Below, one piece after another: positions 8,746 through 16,805 of a DNA stretch of 64,000 nucleotides. Location: the NCBI RefSeq assembly GCF_011752625.1, contig NZ_VWXD01000019.1, forward strand, positions 1-64,000, given 5' to 3'. Below the pieces are notes generated by a model. The model was not told the origin of the DNA. It searched no databases and was given only the letters and a program-made list of their open reading frames with translations. How positions within the stretch are numbered: position 1 is the first letter of the stretch; each line of letters begins with the position of its first letter. Source of the DNA: Candidatus Pantoea formicae. GTDB taxonomy: Bacteria; Pseudomonadota; Gammaproteobacteria; Enterobacterales; Enterobacteriaceae. A program made the translations under genes and the position numbers.

Positions 8746-10305
8746 TGCGATGTCTGACGTGGGTACAATCTCTACCTTCTGTACTCGATGATGCTCAACC
8801 TGAAGCGTGCGCAATAAATAATCGCCAACCTGCAGCTCTTCACCCACTTCCGGCACGTGTTGCAGGCTATCCATCAGCAGTCCTGCCAGCGTGTGATAAT
8901 TGCGCTTTTCATCCAGCGGCAAGCGTACATAGGCGGCTAAATCTTCCAGTGGAATGTGACCATTTGCCAGCCACCCCCCATGTGGCAGGGGTTGAATGTC
9001 ATAGCGTGCATCAATTTCTTCCCCTTCATTCGGCAGATTGCCGGCAATGGTCTCCATGAGATCGCTCAAGGTCACCACGCCTTCAACCGACCCGAACTCA
9101 TCCACCACAAAGGCGAAATGCGTGCGAGCGTGACGAAACTGCTCCAAGGCTTGTAGGAGCGTGAGTCGCTCTGGGAAAATCAGCGGCTGGCGAATCAGCG
9201 AACGTAAATCCAGTGAATGGCTGTGCAGCGACTGATGCAGCAGATCGATCACATGCACCACGCCGAGCGGGTCTTGTCCATGTTCAGTCACCAAAATGCG
9301 CGTATGTTGATTGCTATCGAGTTTTGCCATGATTGTCGCGGGATCTTCACTGAGATCAATATGCTCAATATCGTGACGTGAGGTCATGATGCTGCTGATA
9401 TGGCGCTGGCCTAATCCCAGTACGCGCGCAATCATACGGCGCTCCTGACGATTAAACAGGGCACCTTCATCGTTATCACTGAGTAGAGAGGCGGTGTCGG
9501 CATCCAGTTCTGCGCGTTGGGCTTCGCCACGCAGAATGCGCAGCACGGCTTCGGAGGTACGCTGACGCAGCGGGCGCCCTGCAGAAAGAAAGCGACGGCG
9601 GTTAAATAGCGCGAGTTGATTAAACATCTCTATTAGAATTGAGAAGCCGATTGCCGCGTAGAGATAGCCTTTAGGGATGATAAAGCCTAACCCTTCTGCC
9701 ACCAGGCTGAAACCAATCATCAGCAGGAAGCTCAGGCACAGAATCACAATGGTGGGGTGACTGTTCACAAATCGCGTCAAGGGTTTACTGGCGAGCAGCA
9801 TCAGCAGTATGGCAATCGTGACGGCGGCCATCATCACCGGCAGTTCATTCACCATCCCGACCGCGGTAATCACCGCATCCAGCGAGAAGATGGCATCCAG
9901 CACCACGATTTGCGCCACCACTGGCCAGAATTTAGCACCGTTCTTATTTTGACCACTCTCTTCATCACCGCCTTCAAGCCGGCTGTTCAGCTCGGTCGTG
10001 GCTTTATAAAGAAGGAACAGGCCACCGCAGAACAGCAGCAGGTCGCGCGCACTGAAGTTGTGTTGCCAGAGCGTAAACAGGGGTTGTGTGAGTGTCACCA
10101 GCCAAGAGAGTGATGCCAGCAACACCAGCCGCAGAACTAACGCTAGCAGTAACCCAATCACACGGGCACGGTCGCGCACCGTCGTGGGTAATTTTTCAAC
10201 CAGAATGGCAATAAAAACCAGGTTATCAATACCCAACACCAGCTCGAGAACGATTAGCGTGACTAATCCTGCCCAGAGCGACGGATCAAGGATCCACTCC
10301 ATCAT
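8740..10305 (-). CDS. yegH: YegH, TerC-type membrane protein with CBS pair and CorC/HlyC domain
   Basis: About 521 aa, colinear with E. coli YegH. The N-terminal half is a TerC-family membrane domain (about seven helices, with the acidic motifs GIDNLVFIAIL and LDAIFSLDAVITAVGM). Two CBS domains follow (around SSIMTSRHDIEHIDL and RTHFAFVVDEFGSVEG), then a C-terminal CorC_HlyC transporter-associated domain. TerC proteins are linked to metal-ion (manganese) handling, but the substrate of YegH is unknown. Tandem ATGs at 10305 and 10302 follow AGGTGATGAAAGC; the first has the better spacing. The longer TTG/ATG frame to 10362 is not supported. It is divergent from the EPS operon. Confidence 0.9.
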   Translation of the reverse strand: MMEWILDPSLWAGLVTLIVLELVLGIDNLVFIAILVEKLPTTVRDRARVIGLLLALVLRLVLLASLSWLVTLTQPLFTLWQHNFSARDLLLFCGGLFLLYKATTELNSRLEGGDEESGQNKNGAKFWPVVAQIVVLDAIFSLDAVITAVGMVNELPVMMAAVTIAILLMLLASKPLTRFVNSHPTIVILCLSFLLMIGFSLVAEGLGFIIPKGYLYAAIGFSILIEMFNQLALFNRRRFLSAGRPLRQRTSEAVLRILRGEAQRAELDADTASLLSDNDEGALFNRQERRMIARVLGLGQRHISSIMTSRHDIEHIDLSEDPATIMAKLDSNQHTRILVTEHGQDPLGVVHVIDLLHQSLHSHSLDLRSLIRQPLIFPERLTLLQALEQFRHARTHFAFVVDEFGSVEGVVTLSDLMETIAGNLPNEGEEIDARYDIQPLPHGGWLANGHIPLEDLAAYVRLPLDEKRNYHTLAGLLMDSLQHVPEVGEELQVGDYLLRTLQVEHHRVQKVEIVPTSDIAQ

Positions 10306-10413
10306 GCTTTCATCACCTGAATGTCTGAAAATGCGTTTTGTCTGATGATAGTTAATCGACACTCAAGGTACAAATAGACGTCAGCCCCCATCCTGCCACA
10401 GGATTTCAAGCTT

Positions 10414-10427
10414 TAGGCTTATTCTGA
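10414..10427 (-). promoter_or_regulatory. Possible second RcsAB-like box, facing yegH
   Basis: On the minus strand the 14-mer TCAGAATAAGCCTA agrees with the RcsAB consensus TAAGAATATTCCTA at 11 of 14 positions. It lies about 110 bp upstream of the yegH start. One short degenerate match in a several-hundred-base spacer can arise by chance. Confidence 0.3.
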
Positions 10428-10789
10428 GTGGTTAGCTTTCGTCTAGCAGAAGAATGTATGGATAAACTTCCCAGTAATACGATTATCACTATTTATTCTT
10501 ATCTTCACGGGTAAGCGTACGTTTTTAATGCGAACGGCTCTGAAGGTGAGTATCGAATTAATCTGAATTTGAAGCAGGAATGGGCCGAAAGGGATGGTAT
10601 CAATACTTTTGACTGGTAGTCTTTTTCCTAAAATAGTGCAGGGAACACGGGGCCTACTTGTAAACAAGCCAGTAATAACTAGTATAGCAACGTGTTAGTA
10701 AATATCTGCACCAACGATGTTATTAGCGCGCTGTTTAGCTTCTTAATGTTGTGAATTGTGATCGAGCACGAGATAGGTCCGTCATGGGC
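10428..10789. other. Non-coding upstream part of the EPS regulatory region
   Basis: No credible gene is visible. Two minus-strand frames of 74 and 77 codons cross it but have no ribosome binding site, conserved motif or compositional coding signal. The segment is AT-rich with a small palindrome (CTTGT-AA-ACAAG, 10657-10668). A promoter region this long is normal for EPS operons of this group and may bind further regulators. Confidence 0.5.
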
Positions 10790-10803
10790 TAAGAATAATC
10801 TCA
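10790..10803 (+). promoter_or_regulatory. RcsAB box of the EPS operon
   Basis: TAAGAATAATCTCA matches the RcsA-RcsB heterodimer consensus TAAGAATATTCCTA at 11 of 14 bases, including the whole left half. A plausible -10 (TATAGC, 10828-10833) with no good -35 lies just downstream. That places the box near -43 of an activator-dependent promoter. Rcs control of the first EPS gene is established for amylovoran, stewartan and colanic acid. Confidence 0.75.
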
Positions 10804-10828
10804 CTGCTTGCGATGAAATTAGATGTGT

Positions 10829-10867
10829 ATAGCGGTATTGGCAGCGACAGCCAAGGGCGGTAGCGTT
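10829..10867 (+). promoter_or_regulatory. JUMPstart sequence with ops element upstream of the EPS operon
   Basis: The segment ends in CCAAGGGCGGTAGCGT, containing the ops core GGCGGTAGCGT (10856-10866). ops pauses RNA polymerase and recruits the antiterminator RfaH in the leader of long polysaccharide operons. About 225 nt of leader separate it from the first start codon. It explains how polymerase could pass the internal terminators found after wzc and wceB. Confidence 0.88.
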
Positions 10868-11092
10868 CCTGAAGTGCGTTTCTTTGTTTAAACAGGTCTG
10901 GGATGGTGGCAAGGGAAGTCAGACTAATCTGTTGGTGTTTATGACAATTCTTTGGCTTTACTAAAGAGCGAATTGGCGTAGAACCTGAAAGATCGCCGCA
11001 GATTGCCTCACCAATTGCAGTGGATATATCGCTCGTTTATTACACAGGCTTGAGGCGTTAGGGATTAAGGAAATAAAATAAAAGAGTTAAAT

Positions 11093-12526
11093 ATGCGCGA
11101 TAAAGAAATTACATATAAAAGTCTTCTCACAAAAATTCTACTGGCGTGCTCGGATTTAATTTGTTTCAACGCGGCATTGTTTATTGCTCTGGCGCTGATT
11201 AATTCGTTCACAGATTCTCCACTGGCAGATATTTCTGAAAAATACCTGAATTTAAAAATCGCCACTCATGTCTGCCTTTCGATTATTTGTACAGGCTGGT
11301 TCTGGGTTCGCCTGCGTCATTATACCTATCGCAAGCCTTTCTGGTTCGAGCTGAAAGAAATCTTTCGTACCATTCTTATTTTTTCTGTCATTGATTTGTC
11401 AATTTCAGCGTTATCGCAATGGCAGATGTCGCGTTTTGTTTGGGTGATGACGTGGATTCTGGCGTTGATTCTGATTCCCGTTGCACGTGCGATTTCTAAA
11501 CGCGTACTGAATCATTTCGGTATGTGGAAAAAACAAACCATCATCATCGGCAGCAACCGAAATGCCCAGGAAGCCTGGCAGGCGCTGCAGAGTGAAGAGG
11601 TCATGGGATTTGATGTCATTGCCTTTTTTGATGTGGATGGGAGCTGCCCGCAGGCCAGCATCTCTGGCGTGCCGGTGCTGCACAACGAACAAGAGCTGTG
11701 GCAGCTGACCAACAGTGAAACCCAGTTCATCGTGGCGGTGGAGTTTGAGCAAAGTCAGCACCGTGACAATTGGCTGAAAATGTTAGCCATGCATAACTGT
11801 CGTTCGGTTTCAGTCATCCCCACCTTGCGTGGAGTGCCGCTCTACGGCACCGACATGGCCTACATCTTTAGCCATGAAGTGATGATTCTACGCGTGAACA
11901 ACAATCTGGCGAAACGCACCTCACGCTTCCTGAAACGTGCTTTCGATATTGTTGGCGCACTCGGCATCATTATCGCGTTGTCTCCTGCGCTGTTGGTGCT
12001 CGGCTTTATGGTCGGACGCGATGGTGGCCCGCCAATCTATGGTCACGAACGCGTGGGTATGAATGGACGTAAGTTCAAATGCCTGAAATTCCGCTCGATG
12101 GTCATCAACTCGAAAGAGGTGCTGGAAGAGGTGCTGCGAACGGATCCGGTCGCGCGCGCCGAGTGGGATAAAGACTTCAAACTGAAGAATGACCCACGTA
12201 TTACCAAAGTGGGTCACTTTATCCGTAAAACCAGCCTGGACGAACTGCCGCAGCTGTGGAACGTAGTCCGAGGTGACATGAGCCTGGTGGGTCCACGTCC
12301 GGTGATTGAAGATGAACTCTGCCGTTATGCCGGTGATGTTGATTATTACCTGATGGCGAAGCCAGGTATGACGGGATTGTGGCAGGTGAGCGGTCGTAAC
12401 GACGTGGATTATGAAACGCGCGTCTATTTCGATTCGTGGTATGTCAAAAACTGGTCGCTTTGGAATGACATCGCGATCTTGTTTAAGACGGTGGGTGTCG
12501 TACTGAAACGCGACGGCGCTTATTGA
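11093..12526 (+). CDS. wceG: Undecaprenyl-phosphate hexose-1-phosphate transferase (WceG/AmsG/WcaJ type)
   Basis: A 477-aa initiating enzyme. It should transfer Gal-1-P or Glc-1-P from the UDP-sugar to undecaprenyl phosphate, starting each EPS repeat unit at the inner membrane. The N-terminal 140 residues hold four hydrophobic segments, then a Rossmann-like cytoplasmic domain (TIIIGSNRNAQEAWQALQ). A fifth hydrophobic segment leads into the bacterial sugar transferase domain (KRAFDIVGALG, KCLKFRSMV, TSLDELPQLWNV, SLVGPRP). The length equals that recalled for AmsG (477 aa). It is the first gene after the RcsAB/JUMPstart region. The choice of sugar (Gal in amylovoran and stewartan) cannot be read from the sequence. 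Confidence 0.92.
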   Translation: MRDKEITYKSLLTKILLACSDLICFNAALFIALALINSFTDSPLADISEKYLNLKIATHVCLSIICTGWFWVRLRHYTYRKPFWFELKEIFRTILIFSVIDLSISALSQWQMSRFVWVMTWILALILIPVARAISKRVLNHFGMWKKQTIIIGSNRNAQEAWQALQSEEVMGFDVIAFFDVDGSCPQASISGVPVLHNEQELWQLTNSETQFIVAVEFEQSQHRDNWLKMLAMHNCRSVSVIPTLRGVPLYGTDMAYIFSHEVMILRVNNNLAKRTSRFLKRAFDIVGALGIIIALSPALLVLGFMVGRDGGPPIYGHERVGMNGRKFKCLKFRSMVINSKEVLEEVLRTDPVARAEWDKDFKLKNDPRITKVGHFIRKTSLDELPQLWNVVRGDMSLVGPRPVIEDELCRYAGDVDYYLMAKPGMTGLWQVSGRNDVDYETRVYFDSWYVKNWSLWNDIAILFKTVGVVLKRDGAY

Positions 12527-12626
12527 TAGAACCTAGGGCAGGGGACGAAGTCATTATCCCCGCCTGAAAATGCCGGTGCTGGGAGTGCCTTAACTGATAA
12601 CTGCCATTATCGAGCATGAATAGAGT

Positions 12627-12664
12627 GGGGATGGGCCGAGAGGTTATTGACTCCCCTTTTTATT
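12627..12664 (+). terminator. Possible attenuator between wceG and wza
   Basis: GGGGA near 12630 can pair with the C-rich run in GACTCCCC, followed immediately by TTTTTATT. The stem is short (about five pairs) and the loop long, so termination would be partial. A second hairpin (GGCAGGGGA with TCCCCGCC, about 12537-12566) lies just downstream of the wceG stop without a T-run. Confidence 0.4.
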
Positions 12665-12821
12665 GATGTCGTCCAAGGGCACGGTGACAACATAAAACCA
12701 AGGGAGCAAATGATAATGACCCACAGTTTCAGTGTTTAACCCGTCACGTTTATTTTTTTATAAGACGCTACACAGCGGCGTTTTCGCCTCTATCAATCAT
12801 TAACTGATAGCGAAGAATCAG

Positions 12822-13958
12822 ATGATAATGAAAATTAAATTGATACCTTTACTGGTATCCGCGACTTTTCTCTCCGGGTGCACCATTGAACCAGGTTCGC
12901 ACCTTTCCACTAGCGGAAAAGATGTCATTGAGCAACAGGATAGCAACTTTGACATCGACAAATACGTAAACGTCTTCCCGCTGACGCCACGTCTGGTTGA
13001 ACAGATGCGTGCTAAGCCACTGGTTGCACAAGCTAATCCAGCGCTGCAAACCGAAATTCAGAGCTACGAATACCGGGTAGGTATCGGCGATGTCTTGAAC
13101 GTCACCGTGTGGGATCACCCCGAGCTGACCACCCCTGCGGGCCAGTATCGTAGCGCCAGTGACACCGGTAACTGGGTACAGGCCGATGGCACTATTTTCT
13201 ACCCGTATATCGGTAAAGTGCGTGTTGCAGGCCGCACCGTAACAGAAATCCGCGCTGAGATTGCGCGTCGCCTCGCGCAGTTCATTGAAAGCCCGCAGGT
13301 GGATGTCAACGTTGCGGCATTCCGCTCGCAGAAAACCTACGTAACCGGTTCGGTCACCACCTCCGGTCAGCAGGCTATTACCAACGTACCGCTGACCGTG
13401 CTGGATGCGGTTAACGCCGCGGGTGGTTTAGCGGCCGATGCCGACTGGCGTAACGTAGTGCTGACGCATCAAGGTAAAGAACAACGCATTTCACTCCAGG
13501 CGCTGATGCAAAACGGCGACCTGAGCCAGAACCATCTGCTGTATCCGGGCGATATTCTTTACGTTCCGCGTAATGATGATCTGAAAGTCTTTGTCATGGG
13601 CGAAGTGAAGCAGCAGGCCACGTTGAAAATGGACCGCAGCGGCATGACACTGGCTGAAGCGCTGGGCAATGCGCAGGGTATGGATCAAACCACCTCTGAC
13701 GCGACCGGTGTGTTCGTTATCCGTCCGATTCGCGGCGCCAATCGTACCAAGATTGCCAACATCTATCAGTTGAACACCAAAGATGCGGCATCCATGGTGA
13801 TGGGCACCGAATTCCAACTGGAGCCGTACGACATCGTTTACGTCACCGCGACCCCAATTACCCGTTGGAACCGTGTGATTTCTGGGCTGCTGCCAACCAT
13901 CGTGGGTATCGACGATGCAAGCTCCGCAGCACTGCGTTTCCGCAACTGGTCTGACTAA
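12822..13958 (+). CDS. wza: Wza, outer-membrane polysaccharide export lipoprotein
   Basis: About 378 aa, forming the octameric outer-membrane channel for EPS. A lipoprotein signal peptide ends in the lipobox LSGC with the acylated Cys at residue 20. The PES domain follows (YRVGIGDVLNVTVWDHPEL), then two SLBB domains (KVFVMGEVKQQATLKM among them). A C-terminal segment should form the membrane helix barrel. ATGs at 12822 and 12828 are both possible; AGCGAAGAATCAG precedes the first. About 295 bp containing hairpins separate it from wceG, typical of enteric EPS operons. Equivalent genes are amsH and cpsB of the older nomenclature. Confidence 0.95.
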   Translation: MIMKIKLIPLLVSATFLSGCTIEPGSHLSTSGKDVIEQQDSNFDIDKYVNVFPLTPRLVEQMRAKPLVAQANPALQTEIQSYEYRVGIGDVLNVTVWDHPELTTPAGQYRSASDTGNWVQADGTIFYPYIGKVRVAGRTVTEIRAEIARRLAQFIESPQVDVNVAAFRSQKTYVTGSVTTSGQQAITNVPLTVLDAVNAAGGLAADADWRNVVLTHQGKEQRISLQALMQNGDLSQNHLLYPGDILYVPRNDDLKVFVMGEVKQQATLKMDRSGMTLAEALGNAQGMDQTTSDATGVFVIRPIRGANRTKIANIYQLNTKDAASMVMGTEFQLEPYDIVYVTATPITRWNRVISGLLPTIVGIDDASSAALRFRNWSD

Positions 13959-13967
13959 GGTTTCAGC

Positions 13968-14402
13968 ATGATCAAGTCCGTGTTAGTTGTCTGCGTCGGT
14001 AATATCTGTCGTTCCCCTACTGGGGAACGTCTGTTCCAGCGCGCGCTACCTAAAACCCGGGTGGCTTCTGCAGGGCTCGGTGCCCTGAAGGGGTTCCCGG
14101 CGGATCAGACTGCCAGCGATGTTGCCGCATTACACGGCGTATCGCTGGATGGACATCAGGCACAGCAGTTAACGGCCAGTATGTGCCGTGACTATGACCT
14201 GATTCTGGTGATGGAGAAGCGTCACGTTGAGCAGGTCAATCGCATCGACCCAGCCGCTCGCGGAAAAACCATGCTGCTTGGACACTGGCTCAACCAGCAG
14301 GAAATTGCGGATCCGTACAAAAAAAGTCGCGAGGCCTTCGAAGAGGTCTACGGGTTACTGGAAAACGCTACCCAGAAATGGGTCAACGTACTAAGCCGAT
14401 AG
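13968..14402 (+). CDS. wzb: Wzb, low-molecular-weight protein tyrosine phosphatase
   Basis: A 144-aa cytoplasmic phosphatase that dephosphorylates the tyrosine-rich tail of Wzc, allowing the cycling needed for high-molecular-weight EPS. The signature CVGNICRS puts the nucleophile at Cys9 and the phosphate-binding Arg at 15. The general-acid loop IADPYKKS is near residue 115. It begins 9 bp after wza and ends directly before wzc, the standard wza-wzb-wzc arrangement. Confidence 0.96.
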   Translation: MIKSVLVVCVGNICRSPTGERLFQRALPKTRVASAGLGALKGFPADQTASDVAALHGVSLDGHQAQQLTASMCRDYDLILVMEKRHVEQVNRIDPAARGKTMLLGHWLNQQEIADPYKKSREAFEEVYGLLENATQKWVNVLSR

Positions 14403-14414
14403 TTGGGAATACCC

Positions 14415-16592
14415 ATGAATATTAAAAACAAGGTTATGACCGCGCCAAAAGAAGATTCGAGTGGATGGGATCTGGCGCATCTTGTGGGACAGCTAATTGA
14501 TCATCGCTGGATCATTGTTGCCGTTACTGCCTTCTTTATGCTGGTGGGAACGCTCTACACACTGTTTGCAACACCGATTTACAGTGCCGATGCCATGGTG
14601 CAGGTGGAGCAGAAGAATACCGCATCGGTTCTGAATGAATTACAAGATGTGCTGCCTACCACACCGGCTTCCGATACTGAAATTCAGATCGTTGAATCGC
14701 GTATGGTGATTGGCAAAACGGTAACTGACCTGGGTCTGGATACCGTGGTACAGCAGAACTACTTCCCGGTGATTGGTAAAGGTTTATCGCGCCTGATGGG
14801 GAACAAGCCGTCAGAAATCGCCATCTCGCGCTTAGAAATTCCAAAGTCTATTGATAAGCGTACTGTTCAGCTGGAAGTTACTGGGCCGCAAACTTACACC
14901 GTCACCAGTGATGGCGATGAGTTGTTTAAAGGTCGCGTAGGTCAGTTAGAGCAGCACGGCGAAGTGACCATGCTGGTAAGCGGCATCCAGGCTGATGAAG
15001 GTACCAGCTTCAACGTCACCAAGCTGAGCGACTTGCAGGCCATTAAAAACGTACTGGGTGCGCTAACGGTTGCGGACAAAGGTAAAACCACTGGTGTGCT
15101 GGGTATGGAATTCCAGGATGAAGATCCGGTACAAGCCAGCCGCGTCCTGAATCAGATTGTTAACAACTACCTGTTGCAGAACGTCGACCGCAAATCTGAG
15201 CAAGCTGAAAAGAGCCTTGAGTTCTTACGCACTCAGTTACCGCAAGTGCGAAGCGATCTGGATGCTGCTGAAGACAAACTGAATACCTATCGTCGCCAGA
15301 ACGAGTCGGTTGATATGTCGCTGGAAGCGAAGTCAGCGCTTGACTCCTCCGTCAGTGTGCAGAGCCAGCTGAACGAATTGACGTTCAAAGAAGCGGAAGT
15401 ATCACAGCTTTATACCAAAGACCATCCAACGTACCGCGCGCTGCTGGAAAAACGTAAAACGCTGGAAGATGAGCAGGCAAAACTGAACAAGAAAATTGCC
15501 GGTATGCCGCAAACCCAGCAAGAGATTCTGCGTCTGACACGTGATGTCCAGTCAGGCCAGGAAATCTACATGCAGTTGCTGAACCGCCAGCAAGAACTGG
15601 GTATCAGCAAAGCCAGTACCGTGGGTGATGTGCGTATCATCGACAATGCAGAAACGGCGGGTAGCCCAGTGGCACCGAAGAAGCTGCTGATCATCGTAGC
15701 CAGCTTTATTCTGGGCTTGATGTTGTCGATTGGCTTGGTGCTGTTGAAAGCGCTGTTCCACCACGGTATCGAGAATCCAGAGCAGCTCGAAGAGTTGGGC
15801 ATGAATGTCTACGCCAGTGTGCCGTTGTCTGAATGGCAGCGTAAAAAAGACACCGAAGCCTTGGCGCGTCGTGCTCACAAAGAGAAAAGCGACCCACACA
15901 ATACGCTGTTGGCGCTGGGTAATCCGACTGACCTCTCCATTGAAGCGATTCGTAGCCTGCGTACCAGCCTGCACTTCGCCATGATGGAAGCGAAGAACAA
16001 CATCCTGATGATTACGGGCGCAAGTCCTGGCATTGGTAAAACCTTTATCTGTGCCAACCTTGCCACCCTGGTATCAAAAGCGGGTCAGCGTGTGCTGTTT
16101 ATCGATGGCGATATGCGTCGTGGTTATACCCACGAACTGCTGGCCGCGGATAATAAAACCGGTCTCTCCAACGTGCTGTCCGGTAAGAGCGAGTTTTCGC
16201 CGAGCATGATTCAGAAGGGCGTATACGGATTTGATTTCCTGCCACGTGGGCAGGTGCCGCCGAACCCTTCTGAGCTGCTGATGCATCGTCGCATGAGTGA
16301 ACTGCTGGATTGGGCGAGTAAAAACTACGATCTGGTGCTGATTGATACACCACCCATTCTGGCGGTCACCGATGCTTCTATTATCGGTAAGCTGGCGGGG
16401 ACGTCGTTGATGGTGGCACGTTTCGAAACCAACACCACCAAAGAACTGGATGTCAGCTACAAGCGCTTCGCGCAGAACGGCATCGAGATCAAAGGCGTCA
16501 TCCTTAACGCCGTGGTACGTAAAGCGTCAAATGCCTATGGTTATGGCTACGACTATTACAACTACGAGTACGGCAAAGAAACTAAAAGTTAA
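14415..16592 (+). CDS. wzc: Wzc, polysaccharide co-polymerase and BY-kinase
   Basis: About 725 aa. An N-terminal Wzz domain flanked by two membrane helices (residues about 28-48 and about 420-445) encloses a coiled-coil periplasmic part. The cytoplasmic BY-kinase domain has Walker A GASPGIGKT (about 532-540), Walker A-prime VLFIDGDMRRG and Walker B LVLIDTPP. The tail contains seven tyrosines within about twelve residues (the YGYGYDYYNYEYG region), the autophosphorylation cluster removed by Wzb. A TTG-initiated frame starts at 14403, but ATG 14415 has TTGGGA seven bases upstream. It is followed by a strong terminator. Confidence 0.95.
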   Translation: MNIKNKVMTAPKEDSSGWDLAHLVGQLIDHRWIIVAVTAFFMLVGTLYTLFATPIYSADAMVQVEQKNTASVLNELQDVLPTTPASDTEIQIVESRMVIGKTVTDLGLDTVVQQNYFPVIGKGLSRLMGNKPSEIAISRLEIPKSIDKRTVQLEVTGPQTYTVTSDGDELFKGRVGQLEQHGEVTMLVSGIQADEGTSFNVTKLSDLQAIKNVLGALTVADKGKTTGVLGMEFQDEDPVQASRVLNQIVNNYLLQNVDRKSEQAEKSLEFLRTQLPQVRSDLDAAEDKLNTYRRQNESVDMSLEAKSALDSSVSVQSQLNELTFKEAEVSQLYTKDHPTYRALLEKRKTLEDEQAKLNKKIAGMPQTQQEILRLTRDVQSGQEIYMQLLNRQQELGISKASTVGDVRIIDNAETAGSPVAPKKLLIIVASFILGLMLSIGLVLLKALFHHGIENPEQLEELGMNVYASVPLSEWQRKKDTEALARRAHKEKSDPHNTLLALGNPTDLSIEAIRSLRTSLHFAMMEAKNNILMITGASPGIGKTFICANLATLVSKAGQRVLFIDGDMRRGYTHELLAADNKTGLSNVLSGKSEFSPSMIQKGVYGFDFLPRGQVPPNPSELLMHRRMSELLDWASKNYDLVLIDTPPILAVTDASIIGKLAGTSLMVARFETNTTKELDVSYKRFAQNGIEIKGVILNAVVRKASNAYGYGYDYYNYEYGKETKS

Positions 16593-16602
16593 TTAACACT
16601 TT

Positions 16603-16626
16603 GGGGCGGATTATCCGCCCCTTTTT
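16603..16626 (+). terminator. Strong intrinsic terminator directly after wzc
   Basis: GGGGCGGA (16603-16610), loop TTA, TCCGCCCC (16614-16621), then TTTTT. An eight-pair GC-rich stem with a T-run lies inside the operon, so downstream genes need antitermination or another promoter. Confidence 0.88.
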
Positions 16627-16718
16627 CTTCCTCTTCATAATTTGAACATACACACAGCACAGTCTTAGGAAAGTCCGTGATGGATCGCAGCAGCTCAATA
16701 AGAAAGAGAAATAAAGGC

Positions 16719-16793
16719 ATGATTTTTCAGAACAAAGCCGATTCCTTTCTGAGGGCTGTCCGCGCTACCGTTGAACCTGGAACAGCTGTTTAA
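16719..16793 (+). CDS. 24-codon ORF in the wzc-wceB gap, possible remnant of wzy
   Basis: ATG at 16719 follows AAGAAAGAGAAATAAAGGC and the frame reads MIFQNKADSFLRAV-RATVEPGTAV before TAA. It ends 12 nt before the next gene's ATG, as a proper operon gene would. Amylovoran and stewartan operons carry a Wzy polymerase (AmsC/WceL) close downstream of wzc, and none is present here. The short frame could be the fused ends of a wzy gene after an in-frame internal deletion, a small leader peptide, or chance. The peptide itself has no membrane segment. Confidence 0.3.
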   Translation: MIFQNKADSFLRAVRATVEPGTAV

Positions 16794-16805
16794 GAGGTGC
16801 TGGCA

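Noticed and set aside
10651..10670. LuxR/EsaR-type box from the CTTGT-AA-ACAAG palindrome
   Set aside because: It does not match the known lux-type consensus half-sites, and stewartan quorum control acts through rcsA rather than at this promoter.
10443..10912. Two minus-strand ORFs of 74 and 77 codons in the EPS control region
   Set aside because: No ribosome binding site, motif or coding bias; one runs through the RcsAB box and JUMPstart, which are real regulatory sequences.
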